From contig CAYVKY010000105.1 of NCBI GenBank assembly GCA_964452115.1, forward strand, positions 1 through 8,099: DNA of 8,099 nt, in the 5' to 3' direction. The notes beneath the pieces are model-generated. The model did no database searches. It was not told the origin of the DNA and saw only the letters and a list, made by a program, of their open reading frames with translations. Below, piece by piece: positions 1 through 5,248 of this stretch (positions within the stretch are counted from its first letter, which is position 1; each line of letters starts with the position of its first letter). This stretch comes from CAYVKY01 sp964452115 (GTDB taxonomy: Bacteria > Bacteroidota > Ignavibacteria > Tepidaquicellales > Tepidaquicellaceae). Both the position numbers and the translations under genes were made by a program.

Positions 1-47
1 AATATTTTCGCCTTTTTATATGATTGGTTTGGGAAGCTTGTAAACAT

Positions 48-123
48 AGTAGGGGTGGGGCTCGCCCCAGTCCATAAAAATATAGCACTTACGTGCAGGG
101 CAGCGGCAAGCGCTGCCCCTACT
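48..123. repeat. Hairpin-rich GC island bounded by 8-bp inverted repeats
   Basis: A 76-bp GC-rich island sits in otherwise AT-rich DNA. Its ends are perfect inverted repeats, AGTAGGGG (48-55) and CCCCTACT (116-123). Inside are three consecutive hairpins: TGGGG/CCCCA (56-60 with 65-69, loop CTCG), GCAC/GTGC (85-88 with 93-96, loop TTAC) and GGGCAGCG/CGCTGCCC (98-105 with 111-118, loop GCAAG). The outer pairing and the third hairpin compete for 116-118; with a 5-bp outer stem all can form together as a branched, cloverleaf-like shape. The architecture resembles REP-like or MITE-like dispersed palindromic elements. Only one copy lies in the window, so its being a dispersed repeat is an inference. 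No target-site duplication is evident at the ends. Confidence 0.55.
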
Positions 124-207
124 GAAGATGTAATGATTAGTATTTTGTTTTTGGACAAGAGTGATGCGTGTATGGGAATATTCACTGAATATGATTCTTA
201 AATATTG

Positions 208-215
208 TATATTTG
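208..215 (+). promoter_or_regulatory. Possible -7 promoter element upstream of gcvH
   Basis: TATATTTG matches the Bacteroidota -7 consensus TAnnTTTG. It lies about 100 bases before the gcvH start in the AT-rich leader. No TTTG or TTG is found at the expected -33 distance, so the match is half a promoter and could be chance in such AT-rich sequence. A TATAAT at 268-273 is an alternative core, also without a good upstream box. Confidence 0.2.
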
Positions 216-313
216 TAAATATAAATAAGTTGTAAATAATACTAAATTAATAAATTGAACAAATGATTATAATTTAGTAAATTAAACATTTTATAAATTT
301 TTAAATTTTAAAT

Positions 314-700
314 ATGAATATTCCTGAGAAGTTCAAATATACAAACGACCACGAGTATATAAATCTCGCAGATACATTTGGTTTTGTCGGTATTACCGAT
401 TATGCACAAAGTGAATTAGGAGATATAATCTACGTAGATATTACTGTGTCGGCCGGCGACGAAGTGAAACAAGGTGATGTACTCGGCTCTATTGAAGCGG
501 TAAAAACTGTTTCCGAGCTTAAGAGTCCTGTATCAGGAAAAGTCACTGAGATAAATTCTAAAATCAATGACAATCCTTCAGTCGTAAACGAAGACCCGTA
601 TAATGAAGGATGGATGGTGAAGATTGAACCGTCAAATATGGACGAATTCAATAATCTTCTTGATAAAGTAAAATATTCTGAACTGGTAGGGAACAATTAA
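314..700 (+). CDS. gcvH: Glycine cleavage system H protein
   Basis: GcvH is the lipoyl-carrying shuttle protein of the cytoplasmic glycine cleavage complex. It passes the aminomethyl group from P protein to T protein. The 128-residue length fits the family. The lipoyl domain is complete: an N-terminal block with YTNDHEY (9-15) and GITDYAQSELGDI (26-38), then the lipoyl hairpin IEAVKTVSEL with the expected lipoylated Lys64, then SPVSGKV (71-77) and the conserved NEDPYNEGWM stretch (92-101). The ATG is the only sensible start; no SD motif precedes it, only A/T-rich sequence. It is the first gene of the train and lies 20 nt before the DUF177 gene. No gcvT or gcvP lies in the window, so the protein may serve an unlinked glycine cleavage system or act as a lipoyl relay carrier. 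Identification is secure. Confidence 0.95.
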   Translation: MNIPEKFKYTNDHEYINLADTFGFVGITDYAQSELGDIIYVDITVSAGDEVKQGDVLGSIEAVKTVSELKSPVSGKVTEINSKINDNPSVVNEDPYNEGWMVKIEPSNMDEFNNLLDKVKYSELVGNN

Positions 701-720
701 TTTTCCTGCAAATAGCTGTT

Positions 721-1224
721 ATGAAAATCAAAATCTCAAATTTAAGGGATGGAGAATACTTTTATAGTTTCAAAGTTAATACCAAAGACCTGAACCTTGA
801 AGAAACTGAGATAAAAGATTATATAGATGTTGATGTAAAGCTTGTTAAAACGTTAGGCTCGATATTCACGAATATAAAAGCAAAGGGTACGATGATTTTT
901 ACCTGTGACAGGTGTCTTGATAAATTTGATAATAAATTTGAGGCTGACTTTGAAATTCTGTACAAAGTTTCCAATACGGATTTTGTATCGAATAATATAA
1001 AAGAAGATGTGAACGTGTATGATATTAAACCGGAAACGGCTGAGATTGATATCAGCGAGCCGGTGAGAGATTATGTGATATTATCAATCCCAATGCGAAA
1101 GGTGCCTGATGAAAAAGACGGTAAATGCGTGCTGTGCGGACGGGTGATTGAAGAAATGTTCAAACCCAAAGCCGGCAAAGAAATAAATCCCGTATGGGAT
1201 AAACTGCTTGGAAATAAAAAATAA
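721..1224 (+). CDS. DUF177/YceD family protein, probable large-subunit rRNA accumulation protein
   Basis: This is a 167-residue protein of the YceD/DUF177 family. The family is nearly always encoded just upstream of rpmF, and in E. coli and plants its members affect 23S rRNA accumulation. Visible marks are a first CxxC at Cys62 and Cys65 (TCDRC), the acidic middle ending in ISEPVRDYVILSIPM (111-125), a second CxxC at Cys136 and Cys139 (CVLCG), and the family's terminal NPVWDKL block (156-162). The two CxxC pairs could bind a metal; that is inferred from spacing, not shown. The ATG has no SD. The 28-nt gap to rpmF and the conserved DUF177-rpmF-plsX order support the call. Family assignment is strong, while the molecular role remains poorly defined in general. 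Confidence 0.88.
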   Translation: MKIKISNLRDGEYFYSFKVNTKDLNLEETEIKDYIDVDVKLVKTLGSIFTNIKAKGTMIFTCDRCLDKFDNKFEADFEILYKVSNTDFVSNNIKEDVNVYDIKPETAEIDISEPVRDYVILSIPMRKVPDEKDGKCVLCGRVIEEMFKPKAGKEINPVWDKLLGNKK

Positions 1225-1252
1225 TTTTTAAATACAATTAAAGTAAAGTAAC

Positions 1253-1438
1253 ATGCCAAATCCAAAGAGAAGACATTCAAAAACAAGAGGAAGAAAAAGA
1301 CGTACTCATTACAAGGCATCAAGTCCTTCATTAATGCTGTGCCCGAATTGCGGCGAAGCAAAGCTGACGCATAAAGTGTGTCCTTCATGCGGATATTATG
1401 ACGGAAAAAGCATCGTAATTCCTAAAACAGGTAAATAA
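1253..1438 (+). CDS. rpmF: 50S ribosomal protein L32 (bL32), zinc-binding form
   Basis: This is a 61-residue basic ribosomal protein of the large subunit. The N-terminus MPNPKRRHSKTR is diagnostic for bL32 and continues with the basic KRRTHYKA segment (15-22) that threads into rRNA. A four-cysteine zinc ribbon is intact: Cys30 and Cys33 (CPNC), Cys43 and Cys46 (CPSC). This is therefore the zinc-containing paralogue type rather than the cysteine-free form used under zinc starvation. The ATG start follows an A-rich stretch without a clear SD. The gene ends only 7 nt before the plsX start, which suggests translational coupling. L32, the DUF177 protein and PlsX are commonly co-transcribed, linking ribosome assembly with membrane lipid synthesis. 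Identification is secure. Confidence 0.97.
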   Translation: MPNPKRRHSKTRGRKRRTHYKASSPSLMLCPNCGEAKLTHKVCPSCGYYDGKSIVIPKTGK

Positions 1439-1445
1439 GATAAAT

Positions 1446-2471
1446 TTGTCAGAATCAGAAGATAAAAAAATCCGTATTGCTGTTGATGCGATGGGCGGCG
1501 ACTTTGCGCCTGATAATAATATCAAAGGCGCACTCGATGCCGTGAAGGAAAGAGGAAAATATATTCACATTCAACTCGTCGGCAAAGCAGGCGTGCTGAA
1601 AAGCAAGCTGAAAGAAATTACCGGCAGCGATGAAAATAATATAGAAATTGTTAATGCGGATGAAGTGATTACGATGGACGATTCGCCTGCGGAGAGTTTC
1701 AGAAGTAAACCTCATTCATCAATGAGCGTCGGACTTGACCTTCAGAAATCGGGACAGTCGGATGCATTTATGAGTGCAGGCAATACAGGTGCGATACTGG
1801 CAAATTCGCTGTTTAAACTCGGAAGGCTTGAAGGAATTTCAAGACCTACAATAGGTTCTATACTTCCGACAATCAAAGGCGTAACTTTTGTACTTGATGT
1901 TGGCGCATCGGTTGACTGCAAACCAAAGCACCTGCTTGAATACGCTGTAATGGGAAGTTCGTATATGAACACTGTTCTCAATATCAGTAACCCGAAAGTG
2001 GGATTGCTCGGAATCGGCGAGGAAAAAAGCAAAGGCAACGAACTTACAGCTCAGACATATGAACTGCTGGAAAAATCCAAAATCAATTTTATCGGAAATA
2101 TAGAAGGCGGAGATATACTCAGAGGCAAGGCGGATGTGGTTGTATGCGACGGATTTACGGGAAATATTGTTCTTAAATTATCGGAATCATTTGTGGAGAT
2201 ACTCAGGTACAAGATGAAAGAATATTCGGAAAAAGGATTTTTCAAGAAGCTGTGGATAGGCTCCTTCGTAGGAACGTTTAAAAAAATTCTTAAAGACTTT
2301 GATTACCAGACTCTCGGAGGAGTGCCGCTTCTCGGAGTAAACGGCGTATCATTTGTCGGACACGGAAGATCCACGCCTCTCGCGGTTAAAAATATGATAT
2401 TCAAATCGGAAATTGCAGCGCGGAAAAATCTTCCGGAGAGAATAAAAGAAAATTTAAAAAAATTTATTTAA
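1446..2471 (+). CDS. plsX: Phosphate acyltransferase PlsX (acyl-ACP:phosphate transacylase)
   Basis: PlsX converts acyl-ACP and phosphate into acyl-phosphate, the donor used by PlsY to begin phosphatidic acid synthesis. It is a peripheral membrane enzyme. The 341-residue product is full length. It shows IAVDAMGGDFAP (11-22), SAGNTGA (110-116), LDVGASVDCKP (150-160), GIGEEKSKGNE (189-199), CDGFTGNIVLK (234-244) and GGVPLLGVNGVSFVGHGRS (291-309). The best start is the TTG at 1446, since no in-frame ATG occurs before the one inside the DAMGGD motif. The TTG gives a short charged leader of about eight residues ahead of the core and lacks a clear SD, so the exact start is less sure than the gene. 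fabH, the common next gene, is absent; a DUF4295-like gene and rpmB follow instead. Confidence 0.95.
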   Translation: MSESEDKKIRIAVDAMGGDFAPDNNIKGALDAVKERGKYIHIQLVGKAGVLKSKLKEITGSDENNIEIVNADEVITMDDSPAESFRSKPHSSMSVGLDLQKSGQSDAFMSAGNTGAILANSLFKLGRLEGISRPTIGSILPTIKGVTFVLDVGASVDCKPKHLLEYAVMGSSYMNTVLNISNPKVGLLGIGEEKSKGNELTAQTYELLEKSKINFIGNIEGGDILRGKADVVVCDGFTGNIVLKLSESFVEILRYKMKEYSEKGFFKKLWIGSFVGTFKKILKDFDYQTLGGVPLLGVNGVSFVGHGRSTPLAVKNMIFKSEIAARKNLPERIKENLKKFI

Positions 2472-2490
2472 ATAATTATAATAAAACAAA

Positions 2491-2697
2491 ATGGCAAAAG
2501 TACAATCATTCGCAGATAAAGCGGCGAAACTTGCACGTAAAGCTGAGAACACTGCTATTGACCCCGAAACGGGAAAAGAAACAAAACTGGTATATATCAG
2601 AATGGTGGAATCAGTTAAAACAGAAAGCGGCTCTTACAAATTCTTATCTAAGAATATGAGAGTATATGAATCATCATACAAACAGTATAAACCGTAA
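2491..2697 (+). CDS. DUF4295-like small basic protein, probable ribosome-associated protein
   Basis: This is a 68-residue, lysine-rich protein with no signal peptide or membrane segment. Its second half, YIRMVESVKTESGSYKF (35-51), resembles the core of DUF4295 proteins (a pattern like VIKMVKS-KTGAYxF), a short family encoded beside rpmB and rpmG in Bacteroidota. I recall that a protein of this family was named bL38 in a Flavobacterium ribosome structure; treat that as memory, not a verified match. The first 30 residues (AKVQSFADKAAKLARKAEN and a linker) appear to be an extension compared with the usual form. The gene sits 19 nt after plsX and 20 nt before rpmB. The ATG is preceded by A-rich sequence with no SD. 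It is not a recognisable L33: the usual L33 core is absent. The gene is very likely real; the family call is moderate. Confidence 0.7.
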   Translation: MAKVQSFADKAAKLARKAENTAIDPETGKETKLVYIRMVESVKTESGSYKFLSKNMRVYESSYKQYKP

Positions 2698-2700
2698 AAA

Positions 2701-2708
2701 AGAAAGGA
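2701..2708 (+). promoter_or_regulatory. Strong ribosome binding site for rpmB
   Basis: AGAAAGGA lies 9 nt before the rpmB ATG. It is one of only three clear SD motifs in the window and stands out against the A-rich, SD-free leaders of the neighbouring genes. Confidence 0.6.
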
Positions 2709-2717
2709 TTAATAACA

Positions 2718-2930
2718 ATGTCAAGAGTATGCCAGATAACAGGTAAAAAATTTCTTACAGGAAATAATGTTTCTCATGCAAATAACCGCACAAAAATGAA
2801 ACAGCTTCCGAATCTGCAGTCCAAAAGAGTGTGGGATGAAGAAAGCAAAAAATTTATTCGCATGAGAATTTCTACATCAGCAATCAAAACGCTTGATAAA
2901 AAAGGCGTCAAGAAACTTGTAAAGAAATAA
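2718..2930 (+). CDS. rpmB: 50S ribosomal protein L28 (bL28)
   Basis: This is a large-subunit ribosomal protein of 70 residues, slightly short but complete. The N-terminus MSRVCQITGKK and the GNNVSHANNRTK block (15-26) followed by LPNLQSKR (30-37) are the bL28 signature; the C-terminal ISTSAIKTLDKKG segment (51-63) also fits. Only one cysteine (Cys5) is present, so this is the zinc-free version, in contrast with the four-Cys L32 upstream. The start is fixed by a good SD (AGAAAGGA) 9 nt upstream. In Bacteroidota rpmB is usually followed by rpmG and a DUF4295 gene; here the DUF4295-like gene precedes it, rpmG is absent from the window, and a glycosyltransferase follows after 21 nt. Identification is secure. 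Confidence 0.96.
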   Translation: MSRVCQITGKKFLTGNNVSHANNRTKMKQLPNLQSKRVWDEESKKFIRMRISTSAIKTLDKKGVKKLVKK

Positions 2931-2951
2931 TACTAAACTAAAGAAATCAGA

Positions 2952-3686
2952 ATGACTCGTACAAAGATTAGCGTTGTCATTCCATCTTTAAACGAAGAAA
3001 AACTTATTTCGAGGACGCTTTCACAATTTGATGAGGATTTAAAATCAAAGTTCAACGTGGAAGTGATAATAAGTGACGGTGGAAGTACTGACGATACTAT
3101 GAAAATCGCAGAAGGTAAGGCTGATAAAGTTACGATACACAATAATCATATAAAGCAGAACATTGCGCAGGGAAGAAATGCAGGAGCTAAACTTGCCGAA
3201 GGCGATGTTCTTGTTTTTTTAAACGCAGATACATTTCTGCAGAACAAAATTAAGTTCTTTGAAACCATAATGCAATTTTCCTCGGCAAATCATTATTCAG
3301 CGCTTGCCTTTCCGGTAAAAATCGAAAAGGAACTTGAGATGCGGAAAGACAAGGTGTTCCATACCTGTTACAACAGCTATGTAAGGCTGCTGAATAAAAT
3401 CGGGCTCGGTATGGGCAGAGGCGAATGTCACATCATCAAGAAGGAAAAATTTCTTGAAGTGAACGGATACAACGGCGAACTCGCAGCAGGCGAAGATTTT
3501 GATTTATACAGGCGCCTGCGGAAAAACGGAAAAATCCGTTTTGTGAAAGATGTTATCATATACGAATCTCCACGAAGATACAGGAAGTTCGGATATCTCA
3601 GCGTTTTTACTGACTGGGCGAAAAATTCCATTTCGATTTTATTTTTTAATAAATCTATTTCAAAAGAATGGGAGCCCGTCAGATGA
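2952..3686 (+). CDS. Family 2 glycosyltransferase (GT-A fold)
   Basis: This 244-residue cytoplasmic or membrane-associated glycosyltransferase has no predicted membrane segments. The GT-A nucleotide-sugar domain is clear: SVVIPSLNEE (7-16), the DGGSTDDT loop (42-49), QGRNAGAKLAEGD (73-85), the metal-site position LNADT (90-94, where many relatives have DAD or HAD) and the acceptor-side GEDFDLYRRLRKNGK (180-194). The compact architecture resembles the short GT2 group often annotated as TIGR04283-type. Donor sugar and acceptor cannot be told from the sequence. The ATG has only a weak A-rich leader. The TGA stop overlaps the tgt start in an ATGA junction at 3683-3686, implying translational coupling, though nothing suggests a shared pathway with tRNA modification. 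Fold assignment is strong, the specific role unknown. Confidence 0.9.
   Translation: MTRTKISVVIPSLNEEKLISRTLSQFDEDLKSKFNVEVIISDGGSTDDTMKIAEGKADKVTIHNNHIKQNIAQGRNAGAKLAEGDVLVFLNADTFLQNKIKFFETIMQFSSANHYSALAFPVKIEKELEMRKDKVFHTCYNSYVRLLNKIGLGMGRGECHIIKKEKFLEVNGYNGELAAGEDFDLYRRLRKNGKIRFVKDVIIYESPRRYRKFGYLSVFTDWAKNSISILFFNKSISKEWEPVR
3670..3674 (+). promoter_or_regulatory. Ribosome binding site deciding the tgt start
   Basis: GGGAG ends 8 nt before the ATG at 3683 and lies inside the end of the glycosyltransferase gene. An in-frame ATG at 3668 is only two bases ahead of this motif and has no SD of its own, so the 3683 start is preferred. Confidence 0.6.
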
Positions 3687-4810
3687 ACAGTTTTACCGTC
3701 GTAAAATCCGATGGAACATGCAAAGCAAGAGCAGGCGTACTGAAAACAGACCACTCTGAAATTCAGACTCCCGTGTTTATGCCCGTCGGCACACTCGGAA
3801 CCGTGAAAGCAGTTGAGCAAAGAGAACTGACGGATATGGATGCCTCGATTATCTTAGGAAATACATATCATTTGTATCTCAGACCGGGAAATGAAGTGAT
3901 GAAAGCAGCCGGCGGACTTCACAGGTTTATGAACTGGCAAAGGTCGCTTCTCACTGACAGCGGCGGCTTTCAGGTGTTCAGCCTCACTTCACTCCGCAAG
4001 GTTAAAGATGAGGGAGTTGAATTTTCATCGCACCTTGACGGTTCAAAACATTTTTTCTCACCCGAAAAAGTGATTGACACCGAAAGGATAATCGGCTCGG
4101 ACATTATGATGCCGCTTGATATCTGCATGCCGAATCCGTCTGAACATAAAGATAATGTTAAGGCGCTCGAAATCACGCATAATTGGGAAACGCGCTGCCT
4201 GCATCATTTTAAAAACACGGATGGACTTTACGGACACCGCCAGATGCTTTTTTCGATTTGTCAGGGCAGTACGTTCGAAGACCTGAGAGTAAGAAGCATT
4301 GAAACGCTTGCTGCAATGGACTTTGACGGCAACGCAATCGGCGGTCTTGCAGTAGGCGAGCCGAACGAGCAGATGTACGACATTGTTGACCTGAGTACAA
4401 ACCATCTGCCTGAGGATAAGCCAAGATACCTGATGGGCGTGGGAACTCCGGTTGATATTCTCGAAAATGTTGAAAGAGGAGTTGATATGTTTGACTGCGT
4501 GATGCCGACCAGAAATGCACGGCACGGAAGATTGTTCACTTCACACGGTGAGATAAATATAAAAAATGCAAAGTATAAAAGTAATTTTGATTCACCTGAT
4601 GAAGAATACCCGACGTACACTTCGAAAAATTTTTCGCTCTCGTATCTGAGGCATCTTTTTATGTCGGGTGAAATTTTAGGAATGCAGCTGGCAAGCATTC
4701 ACAATATAGGATTTTATTTGGAGTTTATGAAAAGAATTAGATTTGCTATTTTAGAGGGAAGGTTTAAAGAGTTTAAAAAGTCGTTTTTAGACAAGTATTT
4801 GAATAATTAA
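3683..4810 (+). CDS. tgt: tRNA-guanine transglycosylase lacking the zinc cysteines
   Basis: Tgt exchanges guanine 34 of tRNAs with GUN anticodons for the queuosine precursor preQ1. From the ATG at 3683 the product has 375 residues, the normal length. Catalytic features are intact: the general base Asp92 in LTDSGGFQVFSL (90-101), substrate-binding Asp146 and Cys148, GGLAVGEP (220-227), MGVGTP (251-256) and the nucleophile Asp271 in MFDCVMPTRNARHG (269-282). The structural zinc site is not: where most bacterial enzymes read ECDCYTC, this one reads EYPTYTS (308-314), so all three Cys ligands are replaced (Tyr309, Thr311, Ser314), while the fourth ligand His340 in SIHN remains at the right distance. 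A start at 3668 would add five residues but lacks an SD. The ATGA overlap ties it to the glycosyltransferase; yajC follows after 26 nt, a common tgt-yajC pairing. Confidence 0.96.
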   Translation: MNSFTVVKSDGTCKARAGVLKTDHSEIQTPVFMPVGTLGTVKAVEQRELTDMDASIILGNTYHLYLRPGNEVMKAAGGLHRFMNWQRSLLTDSGGFQVFSLTSLRKVKDEGVEFSSHLDGSKHFFSPEKVIDTERIIGSDIMMPLDICMPNPSEHKDNVKALEITHNWETRCLHHFKNTDGLYGHRQMLFSICQGSTFEDLRVRSIETLAAMDFDGNAIGGLAVGEPNEQMYDIVDLSTNHLPEDKPRYLMGVGTPVDILENVERGVDMFDCVMPTRNARHGRLFTSHGEINIKNAKYKSNFDSPDEEYPTYTSKNFSLSYLRHLFMSGEILGMQLASIHNIGFYLEFMKRIRFAILEGRFKEFKKSFLDKYLNN

Positions 4811-4820
4811 TAATCATATA

Positions 4821-4828
4821 AGAAAGGA
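4821..4828 (+). promoter_or_regulatory. Ribosome binding site supporting the TTG start of yajC
   Basis: AGAAAGGA lies 8 nt before the TTG at 4837. The first in-frame ATG would fall after the conserved small N-terminal segment and has no comparable SD, so the TTG start is supported. Confidence 0.6.
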
Positions 4829-4836
4829 AATACAAT

Positions 4837-5181
4837 TTGAAACTTTTAAGTTTAATCTTTTTACAGTGCGCTCCTCCGGCAGGCGGATCGGGTGATGCAA
4901 TGGGTTCGTTAATGTCATTTTTACCGTTCATACTCATCATTGCAGTGTTTTATTTTCTCATCATCAGGCCTCAGCAGAAGCGCCAGAAGGAAAGACAAAA
5001 ATTGCTTGATTCTGTTAAAAAAGGCGACAAGGTTATTACTGCAGCCGGTATTCACGGTGTAGTGGAAGGAATAGAAGACAAAACCGTATTGGTAAAAATT
5101 TCTGAAAACGTTAAGGTGAAGATGGAAAAAAGTTCAATCGCAACTATTATAGGAGTGACTGAGTCTTTAGAAAAAAAATAA
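4837..5181 (+). CDS. yajC: Sec translocase accessory subunit YajC
   Basis: YajC is a small inner-membrane protein that associates with SecDF and the SecYEG holo-translocon. The 114-residue product has a short Pro/Gly-rich N-terminus (APPAGGSG, 12-19), a single membrane segment at about 25-43, the hallmark basic RPQQKRQKERQK right after it (44-55), and a cytoplasmic beta-rich domain with GDKVITAAGIHGVV (63-76) and a typical end near KMEKSSIATI (95-104). The start is TTG with a clear AGAAAGGA SD. It follows tgt by 26 nt, as in many genomes, but the usual following secD and secF are missing: an intrinsic terminator lies 21 nt downstream. The Cys11 near the start is not in an acceptable lipobox (LQC). 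Identification is secure. Confidence 0.94.
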   Translation: MKLLSLIFLQCAPPAGGSGDAMGSLMSFLPFILIIAVFYFLIIRPQQKRQKERQKLLDSVKKGDKVITAAGIHGVVEGIEDKTVLVKISENVKVKMEKSSIATIIGVTESLEKK

Positions 5182-5202
5182 TCTGACATAAGAATTTTAG
5201 TG

Positions 5203-5238
5203 TTGCAAGCAATTCACTGAAATTGCTTGCAATTTTTT
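5203..5238 (+). terminator. Intrinsic terminator after yajC
   Basis: There is a perfect 12-bp inverted repeat, TTGCAAGCAATT (5203-5214) and AATTGCTTGCAA (5221-5232), with a six-base CACTGA loop, followed by six T residues (5233-5238). It ends the gcvH-to-yajC train. The T run ends only 10 bases before the ribBA start codon, so it also matters for how that gene is expressed. Confidence 0.88.
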
Positions 5239-5248
5239 ATTTATAAAA

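Larger units (their letters stand above)
1..313. other. Non-genic left flank and AT-rich leader of gcvH
   Basis: No convincing gene is seen here. The first 47 bases are moderately AT-rich and may be the tail of an upstream gene. The frame starting at base 2 would end at a TAA at 41-43. The frame starting at base 1 stays open through the GC-rich element at 48-123 and ends at a TAA at 199-201, giving 66 codons; see the findings. From about 200 to 313 the sequence is nearly all A and T. It carries an 8-bp inverted repeat, CTAAATTA at 242-249 and TAATTTAG at 270-277, and many TAAATT-like words. This is consistent with the promoter and untranslated leader of the gcvH train. No tRNA, riboswitch or SD sequence was recognised. 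Confidence 0.6.

Noticed and set aside
1..47. Minus-strand gene starting with ATG at 45-47
   Set aside because: Only 15 codons are visible before the window edge, no SD or promoter can be separated from the hairpin element, and two plus-strand readings are equally plausible.
48..123. tRNA gene suggested by the cloverleaf-like fold
   Set aside because: There is no TTC-arm consensus, no plausible anticodon arm, and stem lengths do not match a tRNA.
2477..2482. TATAAT between plsX and the DUF4295-like gene as an internal promoter
   Set aside because: No suitable -35 or Bacteroidota -33 box lies upstream, and such words are expected by chance in AT-rich gaps.
2491..2697. Ribosomal protein L33 (rpmG) identity for the small gene before rpmB
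   Set aside because: The conserved L33 core with Tyr-x-Thr-x-Lys-Asn and the RLELKKY-type segment is absent; the second half fits DUF4295 better.
3668..3682. Upstream in-frame ATG as the tgt start
   Set aside because: It adds only five residues with no SD, whereas the ATG at 3683 has GGGAG 8 nt upstream and forms a standard ATGA overlap with the preceding stop.
3550..3759. Short plus-strand frame spanning the glycosyltransferase-tgt junction
   Set aside because: It overlaps two well-supported genes in another frame and has no recognisable motif or SD.
4058..4698. Several long minus-strand open frames inside tgt
   Set aside because: They lie opposite a fully conserved enzyme, match no known family by eye, and are explained as antisense shadows of its codon pattern.
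4837..4872. Lipoprotein signal at the YajC N-terminus (Cys11)
   Set aside because: The residue before the Cys is Gln, which does not fit a lipobox, and the protein has the normal YajC membrane anchor.
5182..5248. FMN riboswitch upstream of ribBA
   Set aside because: The 67-nt gap is too short for the aptamer and contains only the terminator hairpin.
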